Source: Pararhodobacter sp.
GTDB taxonomy: Bacteria; Pseudomonadota; Alphaproteobacteria; Rhodobacterales; Rhodobacteraceae
NCBI GenBank assembly: GCA_020832665.1
Contig: JAFIEG010000028.1
Span: 1-49,319, forward strand
Length of the DNA stretch: 49,319 nucleotides
Direction of reading: 5' to 3'
This document shows, piece by piece, positions 1 through 7,297 of this stretch. The notes under the pieces were generated by a model. That model was not told where the DNA came from. It searched no databases and was given only the letters and a program-made list of their open reading frames with translations. Numbering within the stretch: position 1 is the stretch's first letter; every line of letters starts with the position of its first letter. A program made the translations under genes and the position numbers.

Positions 1-20
1 GTGAATGGCCGCAGGCCAGA

Positions 21-37
21 GGGGGGCAGCGCCCCCC
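21..37. repeat. Short GC palindrome (G6C / GC6)
   Basis: Seven-base arms (21-27 and 31-37) around a 3-nt loop AGC form a perfect GC hairpin. The same 17-base unit recurs at 49178-49194 near the other end of the window. Hairpins of this type are common between genes in Rhodobacterales (recalled, not checked). It could act as a terminator or mRNA-end stabiliser for a gene lying left of the window; no T-run follows it. Confidence 0.5.
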
Positions 38-68
38 TTCCCGGTCACCCCCGCACCTTCCCGCCCGC

Positions 69-97
69 TTGACGTGCACGCCGGCGCGGCTTAGGCG
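69..97 (+). promoter_or_regulatory. Candidate sigma-70 promoter of leuB
   Basis: TTGACG at 69-74 matches a -35 box well. A 17-base spacer leads to TAGGCG at 92-97, a weak -10 box. Transcription would start near 104, about 20 bases before the leuB start codon, leaving room for the AGGTAG ribosome site. The -10 match is poor, so this is a suggestion only. Confidence 0.35.
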
Positions 98-126
98 ATG
101 GCAACCCCAAAAGACAGGTAGACAAC

Positions 127-1236
127 ATGGCCAACCCCTCTCTTCTCATCCTTCCCGGCGATGGCATCGGTCCCGAGGTCATGGCCGAAGTGCGCAAGAT
201 CATCGACTGGTTCGGCAACAGGCGCGGGCTTGCCTTCGATGTCAGTGAGGATCTGGTGGGCGGCGCGGCCTATGACGCGCATGGCACGCCCCTGAGCGAT
301 GCCACCATGGCCCGCGCGCAAGAAGTCGATGCGGTGCTGCTGGGCGCCGTGGGCGGGCCGAAATACGACAGTCTGGATTTTAGCGTGAAGCCAGAGCGCG
401 GCCTCTTGCGCCTGCGCAAGGAGATGGACCTCTACGCCAATCTGCGCCCGGCGCAGTGTTTCGATGCGCTGGCTGATTTCTCCTCGCTCAAGCGCGAGGT
501 GGTGGCCGGGCTCGACATCATGATCGTGCGCGAGCTGACCTCAGGTATCTATTTCGGCGAGCCGCGCGGCATCCATACCGAGGGCAACGAGCGAGTCGGC
601 ATCAACACCCAGCGCTACACCGAAAGCGAGATCGCGCGCGTGGCGCGTTCGGCTTTCGAGTTGGCACGCAAGCGCTCAAACAAGGTCTGCTCGATGGAGA
701 AGGCCAATGTCATGGAATCGGGCATCTTGTGGCGCGAGGTGGTGCAGGAAGTGCATGACCGCGAATACCCCGATGTCGAGCTGAGCCACATGTATGCCGA
801 TGCCGGCGCCATGCAGCTCACCCGCTGGCCCAGGCAATTCGATGTCATCGTCACCGACAATCTGTTCGGCGATCTGCTGTCAGACCTCGCCGCCATGCTC
901 ACCGGCTCGCTCGGCATGCTCCCCTCGGCCAGCTTGGGCGCGCCGATGGCCAATGGCCGGCCCAAGGCGCTTTACGAGCCGGTGCATGGCTCGGCGCCCG
1001 ATATCGCCGGAAAGGCGCTGGCCAACCCGATCGCCTGCATCCTCAGCTTTGCCATGGCGCTGCGCTATTCCTTCGATCTGGGCGACGAGGCCGATCGGCT
1101 GGAAGCGGCGGTGCAGACGGTGCTGGCACAGGGGCTGCGCACGGCCGATCTGATGGGCCCCGAGGGCGGCTCGCCGGTATCGACCACGGCAATGGGCGAT
1201 GCCATCGTCGCGGCGCTGGATGCCTCGGCGGCCTGA
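127..1236 (+). CDS. leuB: 3-isopropylmalate dehydrogenase
   Basis: LeuB oxidises and decarboxylates (2R,3S)-3-isopropylmalate to 2-oxoisocaproate with NAD+, the third step of leucine synthesis in the cytoplasm. The 369-residue product has the usual length. It opens with the family N-terminus ([13 protein letters not shown]), carries the arginine-rich substrate loop near residues 90-110 ([19 protein letters not shown]), the metal and NAD signature around residue 245 ([15 protein letters not shown]) and a conserved GSAPDIAGK near residue 290. The ATG at 127 follows an AGGTAG ribosome site. No leuCD is visible; they may lie left of the window. Its 3' end overlaps antisense with the sulfotransferase remnant at 1065-1559, which I take as an effect of decay of that remnant. 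Confidence 0.95.
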   Translation: MANPSLLILPGDGIGPEVMAEVRKIIDWFGNRRGLAFDVSEDLVGGAAYDAHGTPLSDATMARAQEVDAVLLGAVGGPKYDSLDFSVKPERGLLRLRKEMDLYANLRPAQCFDALADFSSLKREVVAGLDIMIVRELTSGIYFGEPRGIHTEGNERVGINTQRYTESEIARVARSAFELARKRSNKVCSMEKANVMESGILWREVVQEVHDREYPDVELSHMYADAGAMQLTRWPRQFDVIVTDNLFGDLLSDLAAMLTGSLGMLPSASLGAPMANGRPKALYEPVHGSAPDIAGKALANPIACILSFAMALRYSFDLGDEADRLEAAVQTVLAQGLRTADLMGPEGGSPVSTTAMGDAIVAALDASAA

Positions 1237-1559
1237 CCGGCCGGCTTGCCACGGCTTGGTGGCGGGGCTCGGAACAACGTCTCACGCTCGGGGAAATAGC
1301 GCGCGCGCAGCTTCTCGTTGCCCGCCGCGCAGGCCTTGCGCACCAGCGCGCGCCGGATTTCACTCTGCGCCGGGCGGGTTCCCGGGCGGGGCGGGCGCCA
1401 GCCCAGCACCTGCAGCGCCGCGAGGTAGAGCCTGCTGTGGCCCCCCGCCCGATTGCGCACCCGCAAGAAGCGGTTGAACCGGCGGCGAAGCGCGATCGCC
1501 TCGGCCAGGAGCGCCGGATTCATCCGCTGGGCCATGCCGATATGGATGAGCGCCTTCAC
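1065..1559 (-). pseudogene. Remnant of a P-loop sulfotransferase-family gene
   Basis: The reading frame starts MKALIHIG, which is how many bacterial sulfotransferase-like proteins begin just before their P-loop (normally followed by a PKTGTT-type motif). Here it jumps straight to a C-terminal-type segment ending GNEKLRARYFPERETLF, which resembles the tail of the same family. The central domain, P-loop included, is missing, so I read this as a large in-frame internal deletion. Past about position 1250 the frame runs on without a stop into the antisense of leuB. It begins 3 bases after the GT4 glycosyltransferase stop and was probably the last gene of the polysaccharide operon. Assignment rests on motif recall; a short intact gene of unknown function cannot be excluded. 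Confidence 0.5.
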
Positions 1560-1562
1560 TCT

Positions 1563-3170
1563 TCACTTGGCGGCCACAAGCCGCGCATCGGGGGCGTAAA
1601 TCTGCGCCAGCGCCGCCAGATGCTCTTCCATGCCCACCGGCTCTCGGGCCCGGCGCCAGTATTCTTTCGGGCTGATCTTCCCGGCCAGAACACGGCCCAG
1701 CGCGGCGGCGAAATCGTCACTGTCGCCGGCACGAAAGACAAGGGCGGGGCAATTGCCCAGCTCGCGCGCGCCGCCCATATCCGAGGTCAGCAGCGCAACG
1801 TGGCGCGCATGCATCTCGATCGCCACCTGCGGCAGGTTGTCTTCCCACATCACCGGAACGACACCCAACGCCACCCCGCCCAGTAGCGTGTCCAGCTGGT
1901 CATGTCGATAACCATCGGCATGATGAAACCCGGCCAGCCGGGGCGCCAGCGCGTGCATGGCCTGCATCATCTGGGCAGAGCCGCGCCGCGCCGCCAAGGT
2001 CAGCCGCAGGCGGGAAAGCATGCTGTCGGGCAGCGCGGCAAGCGCCTGCATGAGGAAGGGAAAGCCCTTGTCGGCGCGCATGTAGCCCAGATAGGCCATA
2101 TGCAGCGTGCCATCGGCATCGAGAAAGGAGGCGCGCGGCTTCGTCTCGTTCCAGTGGCGGGCCTGGGGAGAGCCGATATAGCCCGTGTGCACAAGCACCG
2201 GATCGACACCATGCTGGATGGCTATCTCGCGCACCCGGTCGGACACGCAAAGCACCGTATCGCAATGGCGGTTGATCAACGCCACCATTTGCCGCCGCCG
2301 CTCGGCAAAGGCGAGCGCGCGCGGATCGACGGAAGGGCGTTCGCTACCGGCTTTCCTTGCCTTGCCCGGTCGCTTCCGGCGCCCGGCCCGGCGAGCATGT
2401 TTGTCAAGGCTGGCCTCGGCGGCGATGGTGTCGGGGCTGGGAATGGCGGCGTGTGTGATGCCTTGGCTGGCGGGTGCAGGCCCGCCGCGCAGGCGCTTGT
2501 AGCGATGCCACAGCCATCGCAGCCCCGGCCAGATCGCGCGATCGAAAGCCACCGTACCCGGCCCGGCGCCCAACCGCGAAAGCTGCCATGAGGTGGCCAT
2601 CGCCATCCTCGTCGCGCGTCGGTTGGGCACAGCAGGCAGGCAGTGGATGCAGTTTTTCCCGTCGGCGAAATCGGTGCAGTTGGCGCTTTCGCGGTGCCAG
2701 AAATTCACCTGCGAGCAGAACGGATAGTAATTATGCAGCGTCAGCACTACCCGCGTGCCGGGCTGGGCGGCGGCAACCGCCAGCACCGCCGCCGGCACCC
2801 CTTCAAGATTCTGGAAATGGATCACGTCATAGGGGCCGGTGCGCGCCAGAAAATCGGCAAAGGCGGCCTCGGTCGGCTTGTGGGAAAGCTGCGCGGGGTT
2901 GGCATAATCGGCATGTGCCGGCGCGAGCAGGCCGGAATTGACCAGCTCATATCGCCGATGTGGCCCCTGATCGGCGCCCGGCTCGACCGGCGCCCAGCCC
3001 GGCGCGTCCGAAAGCAGCCGGTGCGCCAGACCGGCCGAAATGCAACTGGTTTCCACCCCCTCCCGGTTCCGAAGGGCGGTGACGAGATTGCGCAGATAGA
3101 GCGAAACCCCGCCGCCGCGATTCTCGCTATCGAAGGGATCGACCCAGTTGTAGTATAATACTCGCATCAA
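1563..3170 (-). CDS. Glycosyltransferase family 4-like protein
   Basis: Likely transfers a sugar from a nucleotide-sugar donor onto a growing surface polysaccharide at the cytoplasmic face. The 535-residue protein begins VLYYNWVDPFDSENRGGGVSLY, a GT-B N-terminal domain with the glycine-rich acceptor loop. Near residue 165 is a cysteine cluster (ANCTDFADGKNCIHCLP) seen in some GT4 enzymes. The C-terminal domain (about 330-510) carries DKGFPFLMQAL and the ARELGNCPALVFRAGD donor-site region. A very basic insert near residues 255-275 (KHARRAGRRKRPGKARKAGS) separates the two halves. The ATG overlaps the upstream sulfotransferase-like gene by 4 bases, so the two are translationally coupled in the kpsE-kpsT operon. 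Sugar specificity cannot be read from sequence. Confidence 0.85.
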   Translation of the reverse strand: MMRVLYYNWVDPFDSENRGGGVSLYLRNLVTALRNREGVETSCISAGLAHRLLSDAPGWAPVEPGADQGPHRRYELVNSGLLAPAHADYANPAQLSHKPTEAAFADFLARTGPYDVIHFQNLEGVPAAVLAVAAAQPGTRVVLTLHNYYPFCSQVNFWHRESANCTDFADGKNCIHCLPAVPNRRATRMAMATSWQLSRLGAGPGTVAFDRAIWPGLRWLWHRYKRLRGGPAPASQGITHAAIPSPDTIAAEASLDKHARRAGRRKRPGKARKAGSERPSVDPRALAFAERRRQMVALINRHCDTVLCVSDRVREIAIQHGVDPVLVHTGYIGSPQARHWNETKPRASFLDADGTLHMAYLGYMRADKGFPFLMQALAALPDSMLSRLRLTLAARRGSAQMMQAMHALAPRLAGFHHADGYRHDQLDTLLGGVALGVVPVMWEDNLPQVAIEMHARHVALLTSDMGGARELGNCPALVFRAGDSDDFAAALGRVLAGKISPKEYWRRAREPVGMEEHLAALAQIYAPDARLVAAK

Positions 3171-3901
3171 TCGGTCTTTCTGTCGGCGAGCGCCGCCAGC
3201 CTAGCCTCGAGCGCCTCGATCCGTGCAGTGTGATCGGCGAATTTCTTGCGCTGGCGATGCTGCATCCGGGCCTGCTCTTGCAGCAGGAAACGAAAAAGCT
3301 GGCCCGGTCGGAGCGAATCGCTGGCTTGCGGGCGAGGAAACGCGGCCAGCAAGGGCGCGGTGTCGAACTCACCACCCTTGATCGCGCCAAGAGCTTCGAT
3401 GCCGCAGCGCGCCTGCTCGGCCGCCGCCCCGAAACCGGCGTCGACGGCGGGCCGATGCGCCTGCGGTGGACGCAGATAGGCAATGATCCGAAAATCAAAT
3501 TCACCGGCCACGGTGCCGATGATCCGGCGCCGCCGGTCCGCGGCCTCATGCCAGGCGCCAAGGCGCATGAATTCTTCCGAACTGGCCAGGACCGTCGGTT
3601 CGGGACCGTGGCGCACCTCGTCGAAGAACTCCCGCCAAAGCATCTCGGGGGGGGTGTCGTCATCATAGCCATGCATCAGCTCGCGCACACCGGCGGCATG
3701 GTAGAGCGCGAAGGCAAGCGCCGATTGCTTGGCGTCCTCGCGGTGGCTCTCGGCATAATGCAGTCCGACTTTGCGAAACCGGTCGGCATTTTTTACCCTG
3801 AAAACCTGCAGCGCGGTGGTCCCGGTCTTGAAATGCCCTACATGCGTAAAATTGGTTGTCTTCATTGCGCGTGCCATCCGGTTCCAGCCGCCTGCCATCA
3901 A
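3167..3901 (-). CDS. Sulfotransferase-like protein, probably shortened
   Basis: The N-terminus THVGHFKTGTTALQVF (about residues 20-35) is the P-loop that binds the 5'-phosphosulfate of PAPS in sulfotransferases. The segment RIIAYLRPP (about 137-145) matches the start of the 3'-phosphate-binding region. After that the expected conserved serine and the following helical region are absent; the protein continues into an unrelated alanine-rich stretch and a charged, coiled-coil-like tail (ARIEALEARLAALAD). At 244 residues it is short for the family. It may be a deletion product and inactive. It would sulfate a sugar of the exported polysaccharide. Start uncertain: 3901, 3877 or 3865 (MKTTNFTHVG) are all in frame and none has a strong ribosome site. 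A G8 run (3647-3654) lies inside the gene. Confidence 0.6.
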   Translation of the reverse strand: MMAGGWNRMARAMKTTNFTHVGHFKTGTTALQVFRVKNADRFRKVGLHYAESHREDAKQSALAFALYHAAGVRELMHGYDDDTPPEMLWREFFDEVRHGPEPTVLASSEEFMRLGAWHEAADRRRRIIGTVAGEFDFRIIAYLRPPQAHRPAVDAGFGAAAEQARCGIEALGAIKGGEFDTAPLLAAFPRPQASDSLRPGQLFRFLLQEQARMQHRQRKKFADHTARIEALEARLAALADRKTD

Positions 3902-3939
3902 GATCTCTTACCGCGATCTGACAGGGCGAGGTGGGGGTT

Positions 3940-4593
3940 TCAATCCATAAGCGACTGGTGATAGTCGATCGCCTCGTCCAGATCCTCGAAATAGCGCAAA
4001 CGCCCCTGATGCAGCACGATGCCGGCGTCGCAAAAGTTGCGCACGTCCTTCATGCTGTGGCTGACGAGGACGGCGCTCGCCTTTTGCATCCGGTCGCGAA
4101 ACAGAGCGCGGCTCTTGCGCTTGAAGCGAGCATCGCCCACTGCGGTCACCTCGTCGACCAGATAGGTATCAAAAGGAATCCCCATCGAAATACCGAAGGT
4201 CAGACGCGACTTCATGCCCGAGGAATAGGTGCGGATCGGCATGTGGAAATGCTGGCCGATCTCGGCGAAATCCTGCACGAATTCGGCCAGTTCGTCGGTA
4301 TCGACACCATAGACACGGGCAAGGAAGCGGGTGTTCTGGGCGCCGGTCAGATCGCGGTGGAAACTGCCACCAAATCCGACCGGAAAGGAGATGGTGCCAT
4401 CGCTCCAGACATGGCCCCGGTCGGGGCGCATACTGCCGGCGATGATCTGCATCAGCGTCGATTTGCCCGCCCCGTTGGCACCCAGAAGCGCCAGCGACTT
4501 GCCGGTGGGCAGGGTCAGGTCCAGTTCCCTGATCACGGGCTTGTAATAACCCCGATACCAGAATCCCTTGCTGAGCCTGTGCAGCCGGATCAT
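3940..4593 (-). CDS. kpsT: Polysaccharide export ABC transporter ATPase (KpsT-like)
   Basis: ATPase of an ABC exporter that moves capsule or other polysaccharide across the inner membrane together with a KpsM permease. Its 217 residues fit the KpsT/CtrD/BexA family. Walker A is GANGAGKST (38-46), the signature is YSSGMKSR (123-130), Walker B is TYLVDEV (143-149) and the H-loop histidine is in VSHSM (about 179). It lies 37 bases after the kpsE-like gene and 38 bases before the sulfotransferase-like gene, all on the minus strand. No KpsM gene lies in the window, so the permease must be encoded elsewhere. The gene symbol is given by family resemblance; the exported polymer is unknown. Confidence 0.85.
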   Translation of the reverse strand: MIRLHRLSKGFWYRGYYKPVIRELDLTLPTGKSLALLGANGAGKSTLMQIIAGSMRPDRGHVWSDGTISFPVGFGGSFHRDLTGAQNTRFLARVYGVDTDELAEFVQDFAEIGQHFHMPIRTYSSGMKSRLTFGISMGIPFDTYLVDEVTAVGDARFKRKSRALFRDRMQKASAVLVSHSMKDVRNFCDAGIVLHQGRLRYFEDLDEAIDYHQSLMD

Positions 4594-4630
4594 CGCTTGT
4601 ACCCGTCACCAACCATGCCCGACGCGCACC

Positions 4631-5998
4631 TCAGCCCCTGTCACGCAAGCTGTAATAGATCAGCGCGATCACCGACCAGATCAGAAGCATGAAAAAGACG
4701 GTGAGCATCACCAACTGCAACCGCTGCGGATATTCTGCGCGCTGCGACAGCGTCGGGCGAATGTAGGTGGCCAGATACAGGCTCTGGCGCATGGCATTCG
4801 AGCGCGCCGCGTCGAGCGCAGTCAGCGCGGCGGTATAGCTCTGCTCGCCGAATTGCGTATCAACGGCCAGGCTTTCGAACTGCGCCAGAAGGCGTGGATA
4901 GTCGGTATCGATAACCGTGACATCCTCGGTGGCGAAGGTCAGCCGTTCCTGCGCGATGCGGTCGCGGATGACTTCGATACGGCGCAGCGCGCTGCGCACG
5001 CGCGGATCGGTCTCGTTGGTGACCTGCAACAGCAGGTCATGCTCGACCAGCGCCTCGGCCAGTTGCTGCTGCAGATTGTTGAGTACCCCCATGCGCCCCT
5101 GAAGATCGGCCTGCGGATCGACGATGCGCGTGCGGGCCCTGAATTCGGCCAGCGCCTCGCGCGCCTCGCGCAAACGCTCGATGGCCTCTTCAAGGTCGCG
5201 CTGGGCATGGGACATGGTATCTCTGCGCGCCGCCTCGTTCAGCGCATTGATCATGGCCTCGCTCTCGGAGACAATGGCGCGGGCGATCTCCTGTGCGGTC
5301 TGCGCATCGCGGGCGCGCACCTGCACGTCGATCAGCCCGGTGTTGCGGTCATAGGATATGCGCACCATCCGTCGCCAGTACCACAGCACATCCTCGATTG
5401 TGGCCGAAGGCCAGATCGAAAAGAGCGGGTCACTGCGCCAGTCGCGGCTGTAATGCTCGACCAGATCGATCTGCCGCATGATCTGCTCGACGATTTCCTG
5501 GCTCTGGATGAACTCGTAGAGCACATCGGTATTGGTGGAGCCGCGCGTTCCCATCACCGCGGAAAGCCCGCCGAGAAGCTCGCTTGCCGAGCCGGACTCT
5601 TCCTGGCGGACGGTGAAACCGACATTCGAGGCGTATTGGTCCTTGGCGAAGCCGTAAAGATAGACCGTGGTCAGCACGACCGGCAGCAGGAACCCGGCAA
5701 GGACGAACGCAACCAGCAACCGGTGACGCCCCTGCAGCTTTGCAGGTTGCGCGAAAGGGCGCACCTTTGGCTGGCTGTCGTCACCCCGCTGGCCTGATTT
5801 CTGACCATGCCGAGACTGCCCTTCGCCGTGCTTGCGCTTCTGGCCTTCGCCTTCCGCATTGCCGCCCTGCCTGACCGGACCCGCCTTTTCGGTCGCTTCG
5901 GTCAGTTCCTCATCGCCCGCGCGCTCGGGGCCTGCATCCTGCGTCTCGCCGGGGCCGCCGCGATCTGGGCGGTGCCCTGCTTTCTCTGCCTTTACCAA
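4631..5998 (-). CDS. kpsE: Capsule export inner-membrane protein (KpsE/CtrB-like)
   Basis: Polysaccharide co-polymerase/adaptor that spans the periplasm and links the KpsMT transporter to the outer-membrane channel. Two membrane segments flank a long periplasmic part: LLVAFVLAGFLLPVVLTTVY near the N-terminus and LQLVMLTVFFMLLIWSVIA at the C-terminus. Between them is a coiled coil (AQRDLEEAIERLREAREALA). The first 90 or so residues are hydrophilic and rich in G, E, K and Q, probably a disordered cytoplasmic tail. There is no ATG near the N-terminus: a TTG at 5998 follows GAGGG with a 7-base gap and is my choice (455 aa), while a TTG at 6049 gives 472 aa. It probably shares an operon with the GT2 gene upstream and kpsT downstream. 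Confidence 0.85.
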   Translation of the reverse strand: MVKAEKAGHRPDRGGPGETQDAGPERAGDEELTEATEKAGPVRQGGNAEGEGQKRKHGEGQSRHGQKSGQRGDDSQPKVRPFAQPAKLQGRHRLLVAFVLAGFLLPVVLTTVYLYGFAKDQYASNVGFTVRQEESGSASELLGGLSAVMGTRGSTNTDVLYEFIQSQEIVEQIMRQIDLVEHYSRDWRSDPLFSIWPSATIEDVLWYWRRMVRISYDRNTGLIDVQVRARDAQTAQEIARAIVSESEAMINALNEAARRDTMSHAQRDLEEAIERLREAREALAEFRARTRIVDPQADLQGRMGVLNNLQQQLAEALVEHDLLLQVTNETDPRVRSALRRIEVIRDRIAQERLTFATEDVTVIDTDYPRLLAQFESLAVDTQFGEQSYTAALTALDAARSNAMRQSLYLATYIRPTLSQRAEYPQRLQLVMLTVFFMLLIWSVIALIYYSLRDRG

Positions 5999-6103
5999 GT
6001 TCCGTCCCTCTTGGGGAAGCGTGACTTTATGCCCTGCATTCGTATCCAATCGCAGGGCCGATGGCCAGCACTTCGAACGCCACGATGTCCCCCGCCACGC
6101 AGC

Positions 6104-7117
6104 TCAGCGGCGTGGCGCCGTCTCGCTTGCCGCCAGGATCGACGCGTGATCGCTTTCGATACGCCCGCGCACACCGTCGAGCACCGCGCGTGACAACAGC
6201 CGCAGATAGGCACGGCGCTCGCCGCGGTGATGGCGCATGCGTGCAAACCAGCGCGGTACATAGACCAGCACCACCGGCAGGAAAAAGAGCCCCGATGCCT
6301 GCCGGTAGAGTATCAGCAGGTTGCGGTAGAAGTAATAGACCTTCCACAGCGGCCGGATGCGCCGGTCATGCGCCGAGTAGGTGCTGCTGTCATGCTCGAA
6401 GCGCATCGAGGGACAAAAGCCGATGCGATAGCCGGCCCGGGAGAGGCGCATGGTGTAGATGGCATCATCGCCATAGAGAAACAGCCGCCCCTCGGGATAG
6501 CCGGCGCGTTCGAAGATCCGGGCATCCAGAAACAGCCCCACAAAAGAGGCGCCATCGACCTTTCTGAGCCCGTTTCTGGCGTAATCGGTGCCCCCGAGAT
6601 GAAATGCATCGCGCCCGCCACCCAGGATCAAGCGCAGGAAGACGCGCGGATGCCAGAAAGGGTTGTAGGTGGGCCGATTCATCTCGCAGATCGTGCCGTC
6701 GGGGTGATAGGCAGCACCGGCAACCGCATCCCAGCCTTCACGGTCGAGCGCGTGAAAGGCACCGATCGCGCCGGGCTCGGGGCGGGCGTCATCATCCATC
6801 AGCACGACCCAGTCAGGCGCCATATCGCGCACGGCATGGCGCAGCCCCGCCTCGAACCCGCCAGCCCCACCAAGATTGATGGCATGTCTGAGCACCTGCA
6901 AGCGCGGCTCGTCCAGCCCGTCGAGCCAGGCGCCGGTACCGTCGGTGGAGCCACAGTCAACCACCAGCACCCCGGCGAGCTGCGTCGCCGGCACGGCCAG
7001 GAGTGCCTCGAGCGTGCGCCGGATCTGTGCCAGCCGGTTATATGTCACCACCACGGCCACAAGACTGCAGGCACTCGCCTTGCTGGATGTGGGGACAGGT
7101 TTCTGCTTGGCCGTCAT
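6104..7117 (-). CDS. Glycosyltransferase family 2 (GlfT2/rhamnosyl-type)
   Basis: GT-A fold transferase that adds a sugar, possibly galactofuranose or rhamnose, to a lipid-linked or polymer acceptor. The 337-residue protein has the donor-binding start VAVVVTYNR (20-28), the acceptor-loop motif NLGGAGGFEAG (81-91) typical of GlfT2-related enzymes, and a DDD metal motif at 108-110. A C-terminal aromatic stretch (WKVYYFYRNLLILYR) resembles the membrane-associated end of this group. The frame is open for another 394 codons upstream, but the ATG at 7117 follows GAGGTG and homology to the family starts there. It is the likely first gene of the polysaccharide operon, 54-105 bases before kpsE depending on the kpsE start. 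Confidence 0.85.
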   Translation of the reverse strand: MTAKQKPVPTSSKASACSLVAVVVTYNRLAQIRRTLEALLAVPATQLAGVLVVDCGSTDGTGAWLDGLDEPRLQVLRHAINLGGAGGFEAGLRHAVRDMAPDWVVLMDDDARPEPGAIGAFHALDREGWDAVAGAAYHPDGTICEMNRPTYNPFWHPRVFLRLILGGGRDAFHLGGTDYARNGLRKVDGASFVGLFLDARIFERAGYPEGRLFLYGDDAIYTMRLSRAGYRIGFCPSMRFEHDSSTYSAHDRRIRPLWKVYYFYRNLLILYRQASGLFFLPVVLVYVPRWFARMRHHRGERRAYLRLLSRAVLDGVRGRIESDHASILAASETAPRR

Positions 7118-7297
7118 TGACACCTCGATCTGCCTCGAGACGAGAAGCCACATAAGGAATACGCTGTCAAACCTTCCGCTCCTTTCTCCGGTATTCGTGA
7201 AAAAAAGACAGAATTCGCCGCGCTTTCGCCATGATCCTGAACGCCGGCACGCACCGCCCCGCCGCAAACTGATGACGGGTGTAAAGAGGGTGTCGAC

